64,000 bases of DNA, taken from Streptomyces sp. Ru71. Lineage in GTDB: Bacteria; Actinomycetota; Actinomycetes; Streptomycetales; Streptomycetaceae. The stretch is taken from the NCBI RefSeq assembly GCF_002920535.1, contig NZ_PQSS01000022.1:41845-105844 (forward strand), given 5' to 3'. Numbering within the stretch: the stretch's first letter is position 1; the number at the start of each line of letters is the position of its first letter. The notes under the pieces were generated by a model. That model had not been told where the DNA came from. It saw only the letters and a list, made by a program, of their open reading frames with translations, and did not search any database. This document shows, piece after piece, positions 32,591-41,286 of this stretch. The translations under genes and the position numbers were made by a program.

Positions 32591-34081
32591 TCAGCTCTGG
32601 CCGCCGGCCAGCTTCTCGCGCAGCGCGGCCAGCGCCTCGTCCGACGCCAGGGCGCCGGAGGTGTCGCCGCCCTCGGAGGAGTACGAGCCACCGGTCGCGG
32701 CCGGAGCGGCGGCCTCGCCACCCTCGGCAGCGGCCTGGGCGTCCGCCTCGCGGGACTTGATGACCTGCTGCTGGTGCTGCTCGAAGCGCTGCTGCGCCTC
32801 GGCGTACTGGCGCTCCCACTCCTCGCGCTGCTTCTCGTACCCTTCGAGCCAGTCGTTGGTCTCGGGGTCGAAGCCCTCGGGGTAGATGTAGTTGCCCTGG
32901 TCGTCGTAGGACGCGGCCATGCCGTACAGGGTCGGGTCGAACTCGACCGCCGTCGGGTCGGCGCCGAAGGCCTCGTTGGCCTGCTTCAGCGAGAGGCTGA
33001 TGCGACGGCGCTCAAGGTCGATGTCGATGACCTTGACGAAGATCTCGTCGTTGACCTGGACGACCTGCTCCGGGATCTCCACGTGGCGCTCGGCCAGCTC
33101 GGAGATGTGGACCAGACCCTCGATGCCCTCGTCCACGCGGACGAACGCACCGAACGGAACCAGCTTCGTGACCTTGCCGGGCACGACCTGGCCGATCTGG
33201 TGGGTGCGGGCGAACTGCTGCCACGGGTCTTCCTGGGTCGCCTTCAGCGACAGGGAGACACGCTCGCGGTCCATGTCGACGTCGAGAACCTCGACGGTGA
33301 CCTCCTGGCCCACCTCGACGACCTCGGACGGGTGGTCGATGTGCTTCCAGGACAGCTCGGAGACGTGGACCAGACCGTCGACGCCACCCAGGTCCACGAA
33401 GGCACCGAAGTTGACGATCGAGGAGACGACGCCGGAACGGACCTGACCCTTCTGCAGGGTGGTGAGGAACGTCTGGCGGACCTCGGACTGGGTCTGCTCC
33501 AGCCAGGCACGGCGGGACAGGACCACGTTGTTGCGGTTCTTGTCCAGCTCGATGATCTTCGCCTCAAGCTCCTTGCCGACGTACGGCTGGAGGTCGCGGA
33601 CGCGGCGCATCTCGACGAGGGAGGCCGGAAGGAAGCCGCGGAGGCCGATGTCGAGGATGAGACCACCCTTGACGACCTCGATGACGGTACCGGTGACGAT
33701 GCCGTCCTCTTCCTTGATCTTCTCGATGGTGCCCCAGGCCCGCTCGTACTGGGCGCGCTTCTTCGAGAGGATCAGGCGGCCTTCCTTGTCCTCCTTCTGG
33801 AGAACCAGGGCCTCGATCTCGTCGCCGACCGCCACGACCTCGTTCGGGTCGACGTCGTGCTTGATCGAGAGCTCGCGGCTCGGGATGACACCTTCGGTCT
33901 TGTAACCGATGTCGAGCAGGACCTCGTCCCGGTCGACCTTCACGATGACGCCGTCGACGATGTCGCCGTCGTTGAAGTACTTGATCGTCTCGTCGATCGC
34001 GGCGAGGAAGGCTTCCTCGTTACCGATGTCGTTGACCGCCACCTGGGGCGTGGTAGCGGTGGTCTCGGTGCTGCTCGTCAT
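32591..34081 (-). CDS. rpsA: 30S ribosomal protein S1
   Basis: A 496-residue S1 protein with four S1 RNA-binding domains (about residues 30-105, 115-185, 205-275 and 290-365), each with the G-x-V-x-x-F/Y-G-A-F pattern (for example SGVVSSIVNFGAFVDLGGVD and GKVTKLVPFGAFVRVDEGIE). The C-terminal 120 residues are acidic and disordered. S1 helps bind mRNA to the 30S subunit. The ATG at 34081 (MTSSTETTATTPQVAVNDIG) is preceded by an SD inside a 9-bp hairpin, and a near-consensus promoter lies at 34288-34316. The codon usage is strongly biased, as expected for a ribosomal gene. Confidence 0.97.
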   Translation of the reverse strand: MTSSTETTATTPQVAVNDIGNEEAFLAAIDETIKYFNDGDIVDGVIVKVDRDEVLLDIGYKTEGVIPSRELSIKHDVDPNEVVAVGDEIEALVLQKEDKEGRLILSKKRAQYERAWGTIEKIKEEDGIVTGTVIEVVKGGLILDIGLRGFLPASLVEMRRVRDLQPYVGKELEAKIIELDKNRNNVVLSRRAWLEQTQSEVRQTFLTTLQKGQVRSGVVSSIVNFGAFVDLGGVDGLVHVSELSWKHIDHPSEVVEVGQEVTVEVLDVDMDRERVSLSLKATQEDPWQQFARTHQIGQVVPGKVTKLVPFGAFVRVDEGIEGLVHISELAERHVEIPEQVVQVNDEIFVKVIDIDLERRRISLSLKQANEAFGADPTAVEFDPTLYGMAASYDDQGNYIYPEGFDPETNDWLEGYEKQREEWERQYAEAQQRFEQHQQQVIKSREADAQAAAEGGEAAAPAATGGSYSSEGGDTSGALASDEALAALREKLAGGQS

Positions 34082-34089
34082 GTGGAAAA

Positions 34090-34138
34090 GGGCTCCGGTA
34101 CGGACATTGAAGTCGTAGGTACTGCTACGCCGGAGCCC
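34090..34138 (-). promoter_or_regulatory. rpsA leader hairpin covering the Shine-Dalgarno site
   Basis: On the minus strand GGGCTCCGG (34138-34130) and CCGGAGCCC (34098-34090) form a perfect 9-bp stem. The loop contains a nested hairpin CGTAG-CAGTAC-CTACG. The 3' arm holds the GGAG that is the only SD in front of the rpsA ATG at 34081, so folding would hide it. This suggests translational control, for example by S1 itself. Structure seen by eye only. Confidence 0.7.
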
Positions 34139-34287
34139 GTTTCGCTCTGCAGAAGCCGGACAGCCAAGGAAGCGCCACACTGCGAGCACCAGGTGCCCTT
34201 GTGGCGCCTCGACAACCGAGGGGACATACAACAGATGCGAGCGCAGCCTGCTACGTCTGAGGTGCGCAGGCCCGCAGCGCAACTTGT

Positions 34288-34316
34288 AGCATACGGGGGC
34301 AGCCGGGCAGGGTCAA
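34288..34316 (-). promoter_or_regulatory. Vegetative promoter for rpsA
   Basis: On the minus strand TTGACC (34316-34311), exactly 17 nt, TATGCT (34293-34288). It is very close to the sigma-HrdB consensus and is about 207 nt upstream of the rpsA start. The transcript would include the leader hairpin described above. Confidence 0.8.
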
Positions 34317-34477
34317 TGCGCGAAGGCGCACACCCGGGGCGGATCGCCGCATTCCCGGCACAAAACCTGTCCCGCGAGGCCACACGGGCCCCATGGCACC
34401 CCTGTCACGACACGTCACAGGACACGTCTCATGACACCCCGGGGCGGGTTGGTCCGAAGAGTACGACGAGGGAGCCG

Positions 34478-35317
34478 ATCATCCAAGAGCCCGTTTCCGC
34501 CCAGCCCGCCCCCGCCGGACCCGAAGCCGAGGCGGAGGCCACCCGGCGTGCCGCAGGCGTCACCGAGAGCGCCCGCGCCAACCGGGGCTGGTGGGACCGC
34601 AACGCCGACGAGTACCAGACCGAACACGGCACCTTCCTCGGCGACGACCGCTTCGTGTGGGGGCCCGAGGGCCTGGACGAGGTGGAGGCCGAGCTGCTCG
34701 GCCCGCCCGAGGAGCTGAAGGGGAAGGACGTGCTGGAGATCGGCGCCGGCGCGGCCCAGTGCGCTCGCTGGCTGGCCGCGCAGGGCGCGCGCCCGGTGGC
34801 CCTGGACATCTCCCACCGCCAGCTCCAGCACGCCCTGCGCATCGGCTCCTCCTTCCCTCTGGTGTGCGCGGACGCGGGCGCACTGCCCTTCGCGGACGCC
34901 TCCTTCGACCTGGCGTGCTCGGCGTACGGGGCGCTGCCGTTCGTGGCCGACCCGCGGCTGGTGCTGCGGGAGGTGCGGCGCGTGCTGCGGCCGGGCGGGC
35001 GGCTGGTGTTCTCGGTGACCCATCCGATCCGCTGGGCGTTCCCCGACGAGCCGGGCCCCGAGGGGCTGACCGTGTCCGCCTCCTACTTCGACCGCACGCC
35101 CTACGTGGAGCAGGACGAGGAGGGGCTCGCGGTGTACGTCGAGCACCACCGCACGCTCGGCGACCGGGTCCGGGACGTGGTGACGTCCGGGTTCCGGCTG
35201 GTGGACCTCATCGAGCCGGAGTGGCCGGACTGGAACACCGCGGAGTGGGGCGGCTGGTCGCCGCTGCGCGGGCATCTGATCCCGGGCACGGCGATCTTCG
35301 TGTGCGAGCGGGACTGA
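34478..35317 (+). CDS. Class I SAM-dependent methyltransferase without a normal start codon
   Basis: Core motifs: RGWWDRNADEYQTEHGTF, VLEIGAGAAQCARWLAA (motif I), PVALDISHRQLQHALRIGSS, FADASFDLACSAYGALPFV and RRVLRPGGRLVFSVTHPIRW. This is the small-molecule methyltransferase type found beside rpsA in Streptomyces. At the expected N-terminus (IIQEPVSAQPAP) the codons at 34478-34483 are ATC ATC, where ATG would be expected; AGGGAG lies just before at 34469-34474. No ATG, GTG or TTG occurs in frame between 34319 and residue 65 or so of the core. The only upstream in-frame ATG is 34316, inside the rpsA promoter. The start coordinate is therefore provisional. Confidence 0.78.
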   Translation: MIQEPVSAQPAPAGPEAEAEATRRAAGVTESARANRGWWDRNADEYQTEHGTFLGDDRFVWGPEGLDEVEAELLGPPEELKGKDVLEIGAGAAQCARWLAAQGARPVALDISHRQLQHALRIGSSFPLVCADAGALPFADASFDLACSAYGALPFVADPRLVLREVRRVLRPGGRLVFSVTHPIRWAFPDEPGPEGLTVSASYFDRTPYVEQDEEGLAVYVEHHRTLGDRVRDVVTSGFRLVDLIEPEWPDWNTAEWGGWSPLRGHLIPGTAIFVCERD

Positions 35318-35414
35318 GCGCGCCAGGCGGAGTTATCCACAGGCGTGTCGGCCGGGTCCGGCCGGTTGTCCACAGGCCCGCCGCGCGCCTTCACGGACGT
35401 ACGACACTGGGGGC

Positions 35415-37922
35415 GTGATCCGTTACGACGCCCTGGACGCGCTGCCGGTGCGCAGCGCCCTGCCCGCGCTGACCGACGCCCTCGACGGGCACGGTGCCGC
35501 CGTGCTCGGCGCTCCGCCCGGCACGGGCAAGACGACACTGGTGCCGCTGGCGCTGGCCGGTCTGCTGGACGGCGGGCCGGGCCGCCGGGTGGTGGTGGCC
35601 GAGCCGCGCCGGATCGCGGCGCGTGCCGCCGCCCGCCGGATGGCGTGGCTGCTGGGCGAGAAGCCCGGGCAGAGCGTCGGGTTCACCGTGCGCGGGGAGC
35701 GCGTCGTGGGTCGGCACACGCGCGTGGAGGTCGTCACGACGGGTGTGCTGCTGCAGCGCCTGCAGCGGGACCAGGAGCTCGCGGACGTGGATGTGGTGCT
35801 GCTCGACGAGTGCCACGAGCGGCATCTGGACGCGGACACGGTGGCCGCGTTCCTGTGGGACGTGCGGGAGGCACTGCGGCCGGAGCTGAAGCTGGTGGCC
35901 GCGTCGGCGACCACGGACTGGGCGCAGTGGGCGCGGCTGCTGGGCGGGGCTCCCGTCGTGGAGGCGCAGGGGGCGGCGCACGCGGTCGGCATCGTCTACG
36001 CGCCTCCCGCGCGGGCCGTGCGGCCGTCGCACGGGATGTGGGTCGATCCGGCGCTGCTGGCGCATGTGGCGTCGGTGGTGCGGCGGGCGCTGGCCGAGCG
36101 GGAGGGGGACGTGCTGTGCTTCCTGCCGGGCGTGGGCGAGATCGCGCGCGTGGCGGGGCTGCTCGGCGATCTCGGTGACGTGGACGTGCTGCAGGTGCAC
36201 GGGCGGGCGCCGGCCGCGGTGCAGGACGCGGTGCTGGCGCCCGGGGTGCGGCGCCGGGTGGTGCTGGCGACGTCGGTCGCGGAGTCCTCGTTGACGGTTC
36301 CCGGGGTGCGGGTGGTCGTCGATTCGGGTCTGGCGCGGGAGCCGCGGGTCGATCACGCGCGCGGGATGAGCGCGCTGGCGACGGTGAGGGCCTCGCACGC
36401 CGCGGGGCGGCAGCGGGCGGGCCGGGCCGGGCGTGAGGCGCCGGGGGTCGTCTACCGGTGCTGGCCACAGGCGGAGGAGGGCCGGCTGCCGCGGTTCCCG
36501 TCGCCGGAGATCAAGGTGGCCGACCTGACGGCGTTCGCTCTGCAGGTGGCCTGCTGGGGCGACCCGGACGCGTCCGGTCTGGCGTTGCTGGACCCGCCGC
36601 CGGCCGGGGCGATGGCGGCGGCGCGGGACACTCTGGCGGCGCTGGGCGCGGTGGACTCGGCCGGGCGGGTCACCGAGCGGGGCCGGACGCTGGCGCGGCT
36701 CGGGGTGCACCCGCGCCTCGGCCGGGCCCTGCTGGACACCTCAGCGGCGGGTGCCGAGGTGGTGGCGCTGCTGTCCGAGGAGGTGCCGCGGGAGTACGGG
36801 GAGGATCTGGCCGGTGCCCTGCGGGCGGCCCGGCGCGGGGGTGACGCCTACTCCGCCCGGTGGCGTGCGGAGGTGCGGCGGCTGCGGGCGGTCCTCGGTG
36901 AGGTGTCCCGGCCGGCGGACGTGACCGTCGATGCCGGCGCGCTCACCGGTGACGACAGGGCGGCCGGTGTCGTGGCCTCGCTCGCCTTTCCGGAGCGTGT
37001 CGCCAAGCTGGAGGGCGGTTCGTATCTCATGGCCTCCGGTACTCGTGCCGAACTGCCCGACGGCTCTCCCCTGCACGGCGCCCCCTGGATCGCCGTCGCC
37101 GTGGCCGACCGGCCGCTCGGCAAGGGGCATGCGCGGCTGCGGCTCGGTGCCGTGATCGACGAGGACGTGGCGCGCTCGGCCGCCGGGTCGCTGCTTGAGG
37201 AGCGGCAGGAGGTGCACTGGTCCGGCGGGGACGTCGTCGCGCGGCGGGTGGAGCGGCTGGGGGCGATAGAGCTGGCGGTGCGGCCGCCGGCCGAGGCCGA
37301 TCCCGGTGCCGTACGGCGGGCGCTGCTGGAGGGGTTGCGGCAGGAGGGGTTCGGGCTGCTGCGCTGGTCGCCGGAGGCCGTCGTGCTGCGACAGCGGATG
37401 GCGTTCGTGCGGCTGCACCTCGGGGAGCCGTGGCCGGAGGTGTCCGACGAGGCGCTGCACGCGCGCGTGGATCAGTGGCTGGAGCCGGAGCTGAGCCGGG
37501 CCCGGCGGCGGGCCGACCTGGCGCGGATCGACGCGGGGCAGGCGCTGGCCCGGCTGCTGCCCTGGGCCTCGGGTGAGGCGGCGCGGTTCGACGAGCTGGC
37601 CCCGGAGCGGATCACCGTGCCGAGCGGGTCCAGGATCCGGGTCGACTACGCCGATCCGGAGCGGCCGGTGCTCGCGGTGAAGCTGCAGGAGATGTTCGGG
37701 GCGCAGCGCTCGCCCACGCTCGCCGGGGTGCCGGTGCTGGTGCATCTGCTCTCCCCCGCCGGGCGGCCGGCGGCGGTCACCGCCGACCTGGCCTCCTTCT
37801 GGCGCGACGGATACAAGGGGGTGCGGGCGGAGCTGCGGGGCCGCTATCCGAAGCATCCATGGCCCGAGGACCCGGCCGGTGCGGAGCCGACCCGGCACAC
37901 CAACGCGCGGCTCAGACGGTGA
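35415..37922 (+). CDS. hrpB: ATP-dependent helicase HrpB
   Basis: An 835-residue DEAH-box helicase. Motifs: Walker A LGAPPGTGKTTLVPL (about residue 36), Ia EPRRIAARAAARRM, II LLDECHERHLDADTV, III ASATTDWAQWA, and VI RAGRAGREAPGVVYRCW. The C-terminal half has the HrpB-specific helical and OB-type domains (LPWASGEAARFDELAPERIT and LVHLLSPAGRPAAVTADLAS). Members act on RNA or DNA; the specific job is not settled. The GTG at 35415 has only a weak SD. Its 3' end overlaps the convergent DUF3068 gene by 11 nt. Confidence 0.95.
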   Translation: MIRYDALDALPVRSALPALTDALDGHGAAVLGAPPGTGKTTLVPLALAGLLDGGPGRRVVVAEPRRIAARAAARRMAWLLGEKPGQSVGFTVRGERVVGRHTRVEVVTTGVLLQRLQRDQELADVDVVLLDECHERHLDADTVAAFLWDVREALRPELKLVAASATTDWAQWARLLGGAPVVEAQGAAHAVGIVYAPPARAVRPSHGMWVDPALLAHVASVVRRALAEREGDVLCFLPGVGEIARVAGLLGDLGDVDVLQVHGRAPAAVQDAVLAPGVRRRVVLATSVAESSLTVPGVRVVVDSGLAREPRVDHARGMSALATVRASHAAGRQRAGRAGREAPGVVYRCWPQAEEGRLPRFPSPEIKVADLTAFALQVACWGDPDASGLALLDPPPAGAMAAARDTLAALGAVDSAGRVTERGRTLARLGVHPRLGRALLDTSAAGAEVVALLSEEVPREYGEDLAGALRAARRGGDAYSARWRAEVRRLRAVLGEVSRPADVTVDAGALTGDDRAAGVVASLAFPERVAKLEGGSYLMASGTRAELPDGSPLHGAPWIAVAVADRPLGKGHARLRLGAVIDEDVARSAAGSLLEERQEVHWSGGDVVARRVERLGAIELAVRPPAEADPGAVRRALLEGLRQEGFGLLRWSPEAVVLRQRMAFVRLHLGEPWPEVSDEALHARVDQWLEPELSRARRRADLARIDAGQALARLLPWASGEAARFDELAPERITVPSGSRIRVDYADPERPVLAVKLQEMFGAQRSPTLAGVPVLVHLLSPAGRPAAVTADLASFWRDGYKGVRAELRGRYPKHPWPEDPAGAEPTRHTNARLRR

Positions 37923-38895
37923 GCGGTGCGGGTTCCGCGGTCGGGGTCGGCGCGGGGCGGCGGCCGCGGGCCTCCAGCCAGAGGGACAGGGCGAGCAGCA
38001 GGGCCCCGGCGGTCAGGGAGCCCCACGGCAGATAGGAGGTGAGCAGCAGGACCAGGGTGCGGTTGTGCCGCACGAGGGCGACGGTGTGCTCGATGTAGTC
38101 CTCGCGCATCTTCACGTGCCCGGCGAACGCCGTCACCTTGGCGCGGCCCCCGAGCAGGGTGCCGCCGCGCAGTTCCTCGCGGTGGATCTCCTCGCCGTAG
38201 ACGGGGGCTCCCGTGACGGGTTCGACCCAGAAGCGGCGGACGGTGGTGTACCAGCGGGTGGTGCCCGTGCGGGCGACCGATTCGGGCGTGATGCCCTTGA
38301 CGGGCATGGCCTTGGGGAAGGGCACCTTGGTCCAGGGGACGGTCTGCTCGAAGTAGTAGACGGTCAGGCCGCGGAAGGTGCGGGTGCCCCGGTAGTGGAT
38401 GGGGGCGGTGATGCGGGCCTGGGCGTCGAAGTACTCGTAGTCGCGTTTCTGGGTCAGGAAGGGCCACTTGAACTCGATGCCGTCGCGGCGCACGGGGTCG
38501 CCGTCGACCATCTCGCCGGTGGCGTGGACGGGTTCTTGGGTGTGGGCGTCGAAGATGTAGCGCTCGGGGATCTCCGAGACCATCTTCCCGTCGGGTCCCT
38601 GGATGTAGGACAGCCCGTCCCAGACGACGACGTCGCGGCCGGCCGTCCGCTCGATGCGCTCGGACGCCGCCACGTCGCCCTTGAGGGTCTGCACGATGGT
38701 GACCTTCGCAACGGTGCGCGAGCGCATGGTGCCGTAGTCGAGCAGGGTGGCGTCCTTGGCCTCCAGGACCACCTCCTGGTACTGGTTCGCCGGGATCTTG
38801 GCCAGACGGGGGAAGGCGTACCAGCGCAGCAGTGGGGACAGGGCCGTGCAGAACACGGCGAGGGCGAGCAGGACCAGGCCGGCCTTGCGGCGCAT
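37912..38895 (-). CDS. DUF3068 domain-containing membrane-anchored protein
   Basis: A 327-residue protein. The N-terminal hydrophobic helix (LVLLALAVFCTALSPLLRWY) and a C-terminal one (LLLTSYLPWGSLTAGALLLA) flank a large extracytoplasmic part with DUF3068 features: RTVAKVTIVQTLKGDVAASE, GDPVRRDGIEFKWPF, FEQTVPWTKVPFPKAMPVKG and a FWVEPVTGAPVYGEEIHRE strand. Members are found in mycobacteria and streptomycetes (related to PorA-like secretion components in name only), function unknown. The ATG 38895 has a GGGAGG-type site. It overlaps hrpB at the 3' end. Confidence 0.9.
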   Translation of the reverse strand: MRRKAGLVLLALAVFCTALSPLLRWYAFPRLAKIPANQYQEVVLEAKDATLLDYGTMRSRTVAKVTIVQTLKGDVAASERIERTAGRDVVVWDGLSYIQGPDGKMVSEIPERYIFDAHTQEPVHATGEMVDGDPVRRDGIEFKWPFLTQKRDYEYFDAQARITAPIHYRGTRTFRGLTVYYFEQTVPWTKVPFPKAMPVKGITPESVARTGTTRWYTTVRRFWVEPVTGAPVYGEEIHREELRGGTLLGGRAKVTAFAGHVKMREDYIEHTVALVRHNRTLVLLLTSYLPWGSLTAGALLLALSLWLEARGRRPAPTPTAEPAPLTV

Positions 38896-38916
38896 CTCGG
38901 CCTCCCTCCCGGGTGG

Positions 38917-39051
38917 TCACGGGTGTGTGGGCACCGTCGTCAGCAGCGGTTTCGGGGAGGTCTTCCCGCTCGGGGAGCCCACGGCGGTGAGGGTGAGGAC
39001 CAGGGCGAGCGCGGCGGCCAGACCGGCCGCGGCGGCGACGATGGCGCGCAT
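38917..39051 (-). CDS. Very small membrane protein (SPW_0924-like)
   Basis: A 44-residue protein, MRAIVAAAAGLAAALALVLT, then LTAVGSPSGKTSPKPLL and a Pro-rich end. One membrane helix or uncleaved signal. The ATG at 39051 is 5 nt after GGGAGG. It is recognised as the small Streptomyces family often placed beside the DUF3068 gene. Its stop is 21 nt from the DUF3068 start, so the two are probably co-transcribed. Confidence 0.75.
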   Translation of the reverse strand: MRAIVAAAAGLAAALALVLTLTAVGSPSGKTSPKPLLTTVPTHP

Positions 39052-39147
39052 ACGGGCCTCCCGTGAAACCCCGTGCATCTGATGGACCGTCAGGTGCGGC
39101 ACGGTAGCAACGGGCGGGTGAGATGAGAACAGCTCGTGCGCACAACG

Positions 39148-39180
39148 GCGCGGCGCCCCTCGCAGGGAGGGGCGCCGCGC
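39148..39180 (-). terminator. Terminator hairpin after the transglycosylase gene
   Basis: GCGCGGCGCCCCT and AGGGGCGCCGCGC form a perfect 13-bp stem with a 7-nt loop (39161-39167). It lies 14 nt after the stop of the lytic transglycosylase gene reading minus. Confidence 0.8.
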
Positions 39181-39193
39181 GGGGCCGGGCGGG

Positions 39194-40954
39194 TCAGGCG
39201 CTAGGGCTGGGCGACGGTGAGGGGGAGGAGCTGCCCGAGGGCGACGGGGAGGGGCTGCCGGCCGGCTCCGGCGCCGTCACGGTGAGTTCGACGGTCAGCG
39301 TGGCCCCGCCCGCGGTGGTGACGCGCAGCAGGAACGTGCCGGTGGTGTCGTCGGCGTACAGCTTCGGCAGCGTCAGCAGGCCGTCCGCGTCGGTCTGCAG
39401 GCCCGTCAGGCTGCGTACGGCCTTCCCGTCGGCGTCCTTGAAGTAGGGGCCCTTGTCGTTCTCGGACGGGTCGTCGGCCGACTTGATCAGGGTGGCGGTG
39501 GCGGCGACCTTGTCTGCGGCCGCGCCCTTGTAGGTGGCCTTGACCTGCACCTGCTCGGCGAACGTGCCGCCCGCGACGCAGGTCAGCTGGGTGTCGCCGG
39601 TGCGGGCGAGGGTGTCGGCGGCGCGCTCGGTCACGGTGGCCGTGTAGGCGAGCGCGGGCACCATGCGGCCGACGACGGACGCGTGGACGGTGAAGTCGCC
39701 GGTCTTCTCGCCCGCCTGGAGCGCGGGGGCGAGGGCGACGCCGGAGCTGTCGGTGACGACGGCGGCGACCTTCTCACCGCCGGCGAAGGTGGCGTCGGTG
39801 TCGCCGTCGATGGTGAAGCGGATGCGCACCTTGGCCACGGACTTGCCGGCCTTGGTCTCGGCGCGGGCCCCGATCCGCTGGGTGAAGGCGTCGCCGGCCA
39901 TCGCGGTGGGCTTGACCGTGCTGGTCCGCTCCAGGTGGTCCACCGTGTCGGTGGGCGTGGGAGTCGGCGTCGGGGTCGGGGGCGGCGTGGGAGTCGGCGT
40001 GGGGGTGCCCGGCTTGCTCGGCTTCGGCTTCGGGGTGCCGCCGGGCGTGGTGGGCGTGCCCGGCGTCGGCTGCGGCGGGGTGGGCGTGGGCCGCGGGGTC
40101 GGACCGGAGGTGCCTGGGTCGCTGGGGTGCGAGGGCAGGGTGCCGGTGCCATCCGGGATCTCGTGGGCGCCCTTGCGGTAGTACTCCAGCCACGTCAGGA
40201 CCGTGTTCAGGTAGTCCTGCGAGTTGTTGTAGCTGAGGATCGCCTTGTTCATGTCCCGCTGGACGGACAGGTCCCAGCCGTTGCGGCACAGGTAGTGGCC
40301 GGCGGCGAGGGCGGCGTCGTAGATGTTGTTGGGGTCCTTGGCGCCGTCGCCGTTGCCGTCGCGGCCGGCCCACGCCCAGGTGGACGGGATGAACTGCATG
40401 GGGCCCACGGCCCGGTCGACGGTGGTGTCGCCGTCGTAGGCGCCGTTGTCGGTGTCGTGGATGAGCGCGAAGCCGTTGCCGTTCAGGGCGGGGCCGAGGA
40501 TCTTGCCGATCGTCGTGCCGTTGGCGTCGACGCGGCCGCCGCGGGCCTGGCCCGACTCGACCTTGCCGATGGCGGCCAGCAGTTCCCAGGGCAGGTTGCA
40601 GCCGGGCTTGGACGAGCGCAGTTCGGCCGCCGCCTTCTGGTAGGCGTCCAGGACGGTGGCGGGGATGCCGGACTCGGTGGCCTTGCCCGTGGCCGGCGGG
40701 GTGGTGCCGGCGGTCGGCGCGGGGTTGGGGCTGTTGAGCGGCGGCAGGTCGGTGTAGTACTGCGAGTTGCCGGTGGCGGTGTCGTCGGCCGCCTCCACGT
40801 CGGGGGTGGGGACGGCTCCGGTGGCGGACTGTCTGCCCTGGTCGTCGACCGTGACGCCCGGGGCCTGGGACGCGGAGAGCGCCGCGACCGCCGCAGCGGC
40901 CACAGCGGTGGTGAGCGCCCCCTTGCGCAGTCTGCTGCCGAATTGCGCCGCCAT
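39194..40954 (-). CDS. Secreted lytic transglycosylase with Pro/Thr linker and C-terminal repeat domains
   Basis: A 586-residue protein. Residues 1-30 are a signal peptide. The SLT domain spans about residues 90-260: CNLPWELLAAIGKVESGQAR supplies the catalytic Glu, then DRAVGPMQFIPSTWAWAGRD, NNIYDAALAAGHYLCRNGWD and SYNNSQDYLNTVLTWLEYYR. A Pro/Thr-rich linker (about 275-350) is followed by two Ig-like domains (about 350-560) and a Ser/Pro tail. It cleaves peptidoglycan glycan strands outside the cell. The ATG at 40954 precedes MAAQFGSRLRKGAL. Control may involve the 332-nt region upstream, where no riboswitch of the c-di-AMP type was recognisable. Confidence 0.92.
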   Translation of the reverse strand: MAAQFGSRLRKGALTTAVAAAAVAALSASQAPGVTVDDQGRQSATGAVPTPDVEAADDTATGNSQYYTDLPPLNSPNPAPTAGTTPPATGKATESGIPATVLDAYQKAAAELRSSKPGCNLPWELLAAIGKVESGQARGGRVDANGTTIGKILGPALNGNGFALIHDTDNGAYDGDTTVDRAVGPMQFIPSTWAWAGRDGNGDGAKDPNNIYDAALAAGHYLCRNGWDLSVQRDMNKAILSYNNSQDYLNTVLTWLEYYRKGAHEIPDGTGTLPSHPSDPGTSGPTPRPTPTPPQPTPGTPTTPGGTPKPKPSKPGTPTPTPTPPPTPTPTPTPTDTVDHLERTSTVKPTAMAGDAFTQRIGARAETKAGKSVAKVRIRFTIDGDTDATFAGGEKVAAVVTDSSGVALAPALQAGEKTGDFTVHASVVGRMVPALAYTATVTERAADTLARTGDTQLTCVAGGTFAEQVQVKATYKGAAADKVAATATLIKSADDPSENDKGPYFKDADGKAVRSLTGLQTDADGLLTLPKLYADDTTGTFLLRVTTAGGATLTVELTVTAPEPAGSPSPSPSGSSSPSPSPSPSA

Positions 40955-41286
40955 GTGGTGAACCCCTCCCGTGGACGCCGAAGCGTCCGCTCTGCCTCGT
41001 GCTGTGCCGTCGTGTTGTGCCCGGTGTGGCGTACTCGCCTTGGTGTGACGAACGAACCACCGCTCCGGTTGCCCTCATGGGGCGATGGGTCTGCCCGGCG
41101 CGGCACCTCCGTGACCCTACGACAACTTCCTTTCACGGGACACCTGTTCATGACCGATTTTTACCGCTTGTCCATGTGTCGTTCGGATGCCGCGCCGCAT
41201 CGCATACTGATCGCCGGTGATCGCCGGTGAACGCTGGTGATCACGGACCGGTCGCGGCCGGTCAACACGCGACAGGGGGAACACCG
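40955..41286. other. Divergent intergenic region, transglycosylase / DUF4184
   Basis: No gene is seen. The minus strand has a TAGGGT-like -10 near 41111-41116 but no clear -35. The small duplicate GATCGCCGGTGATCGCCGGTGA (41211-41232, two tandem copies of an 11-nt unit) is the only repeat. Confidence 0.45.

Noticed and set aside
32417..34477. Upstream extension of the methyltransferase frame across rpsA
   Set aside because: It runs antisense through rpsA and its promoter; only the part after about 34478 has methyltransferase features.
40955..41200. c-di-AMP (ydaO-type) riboswitch before the lytic transglycosylase
   Set aside because: The conserved GGG-rich and GCCGAA-like segments of that class are not visible in the sequence.
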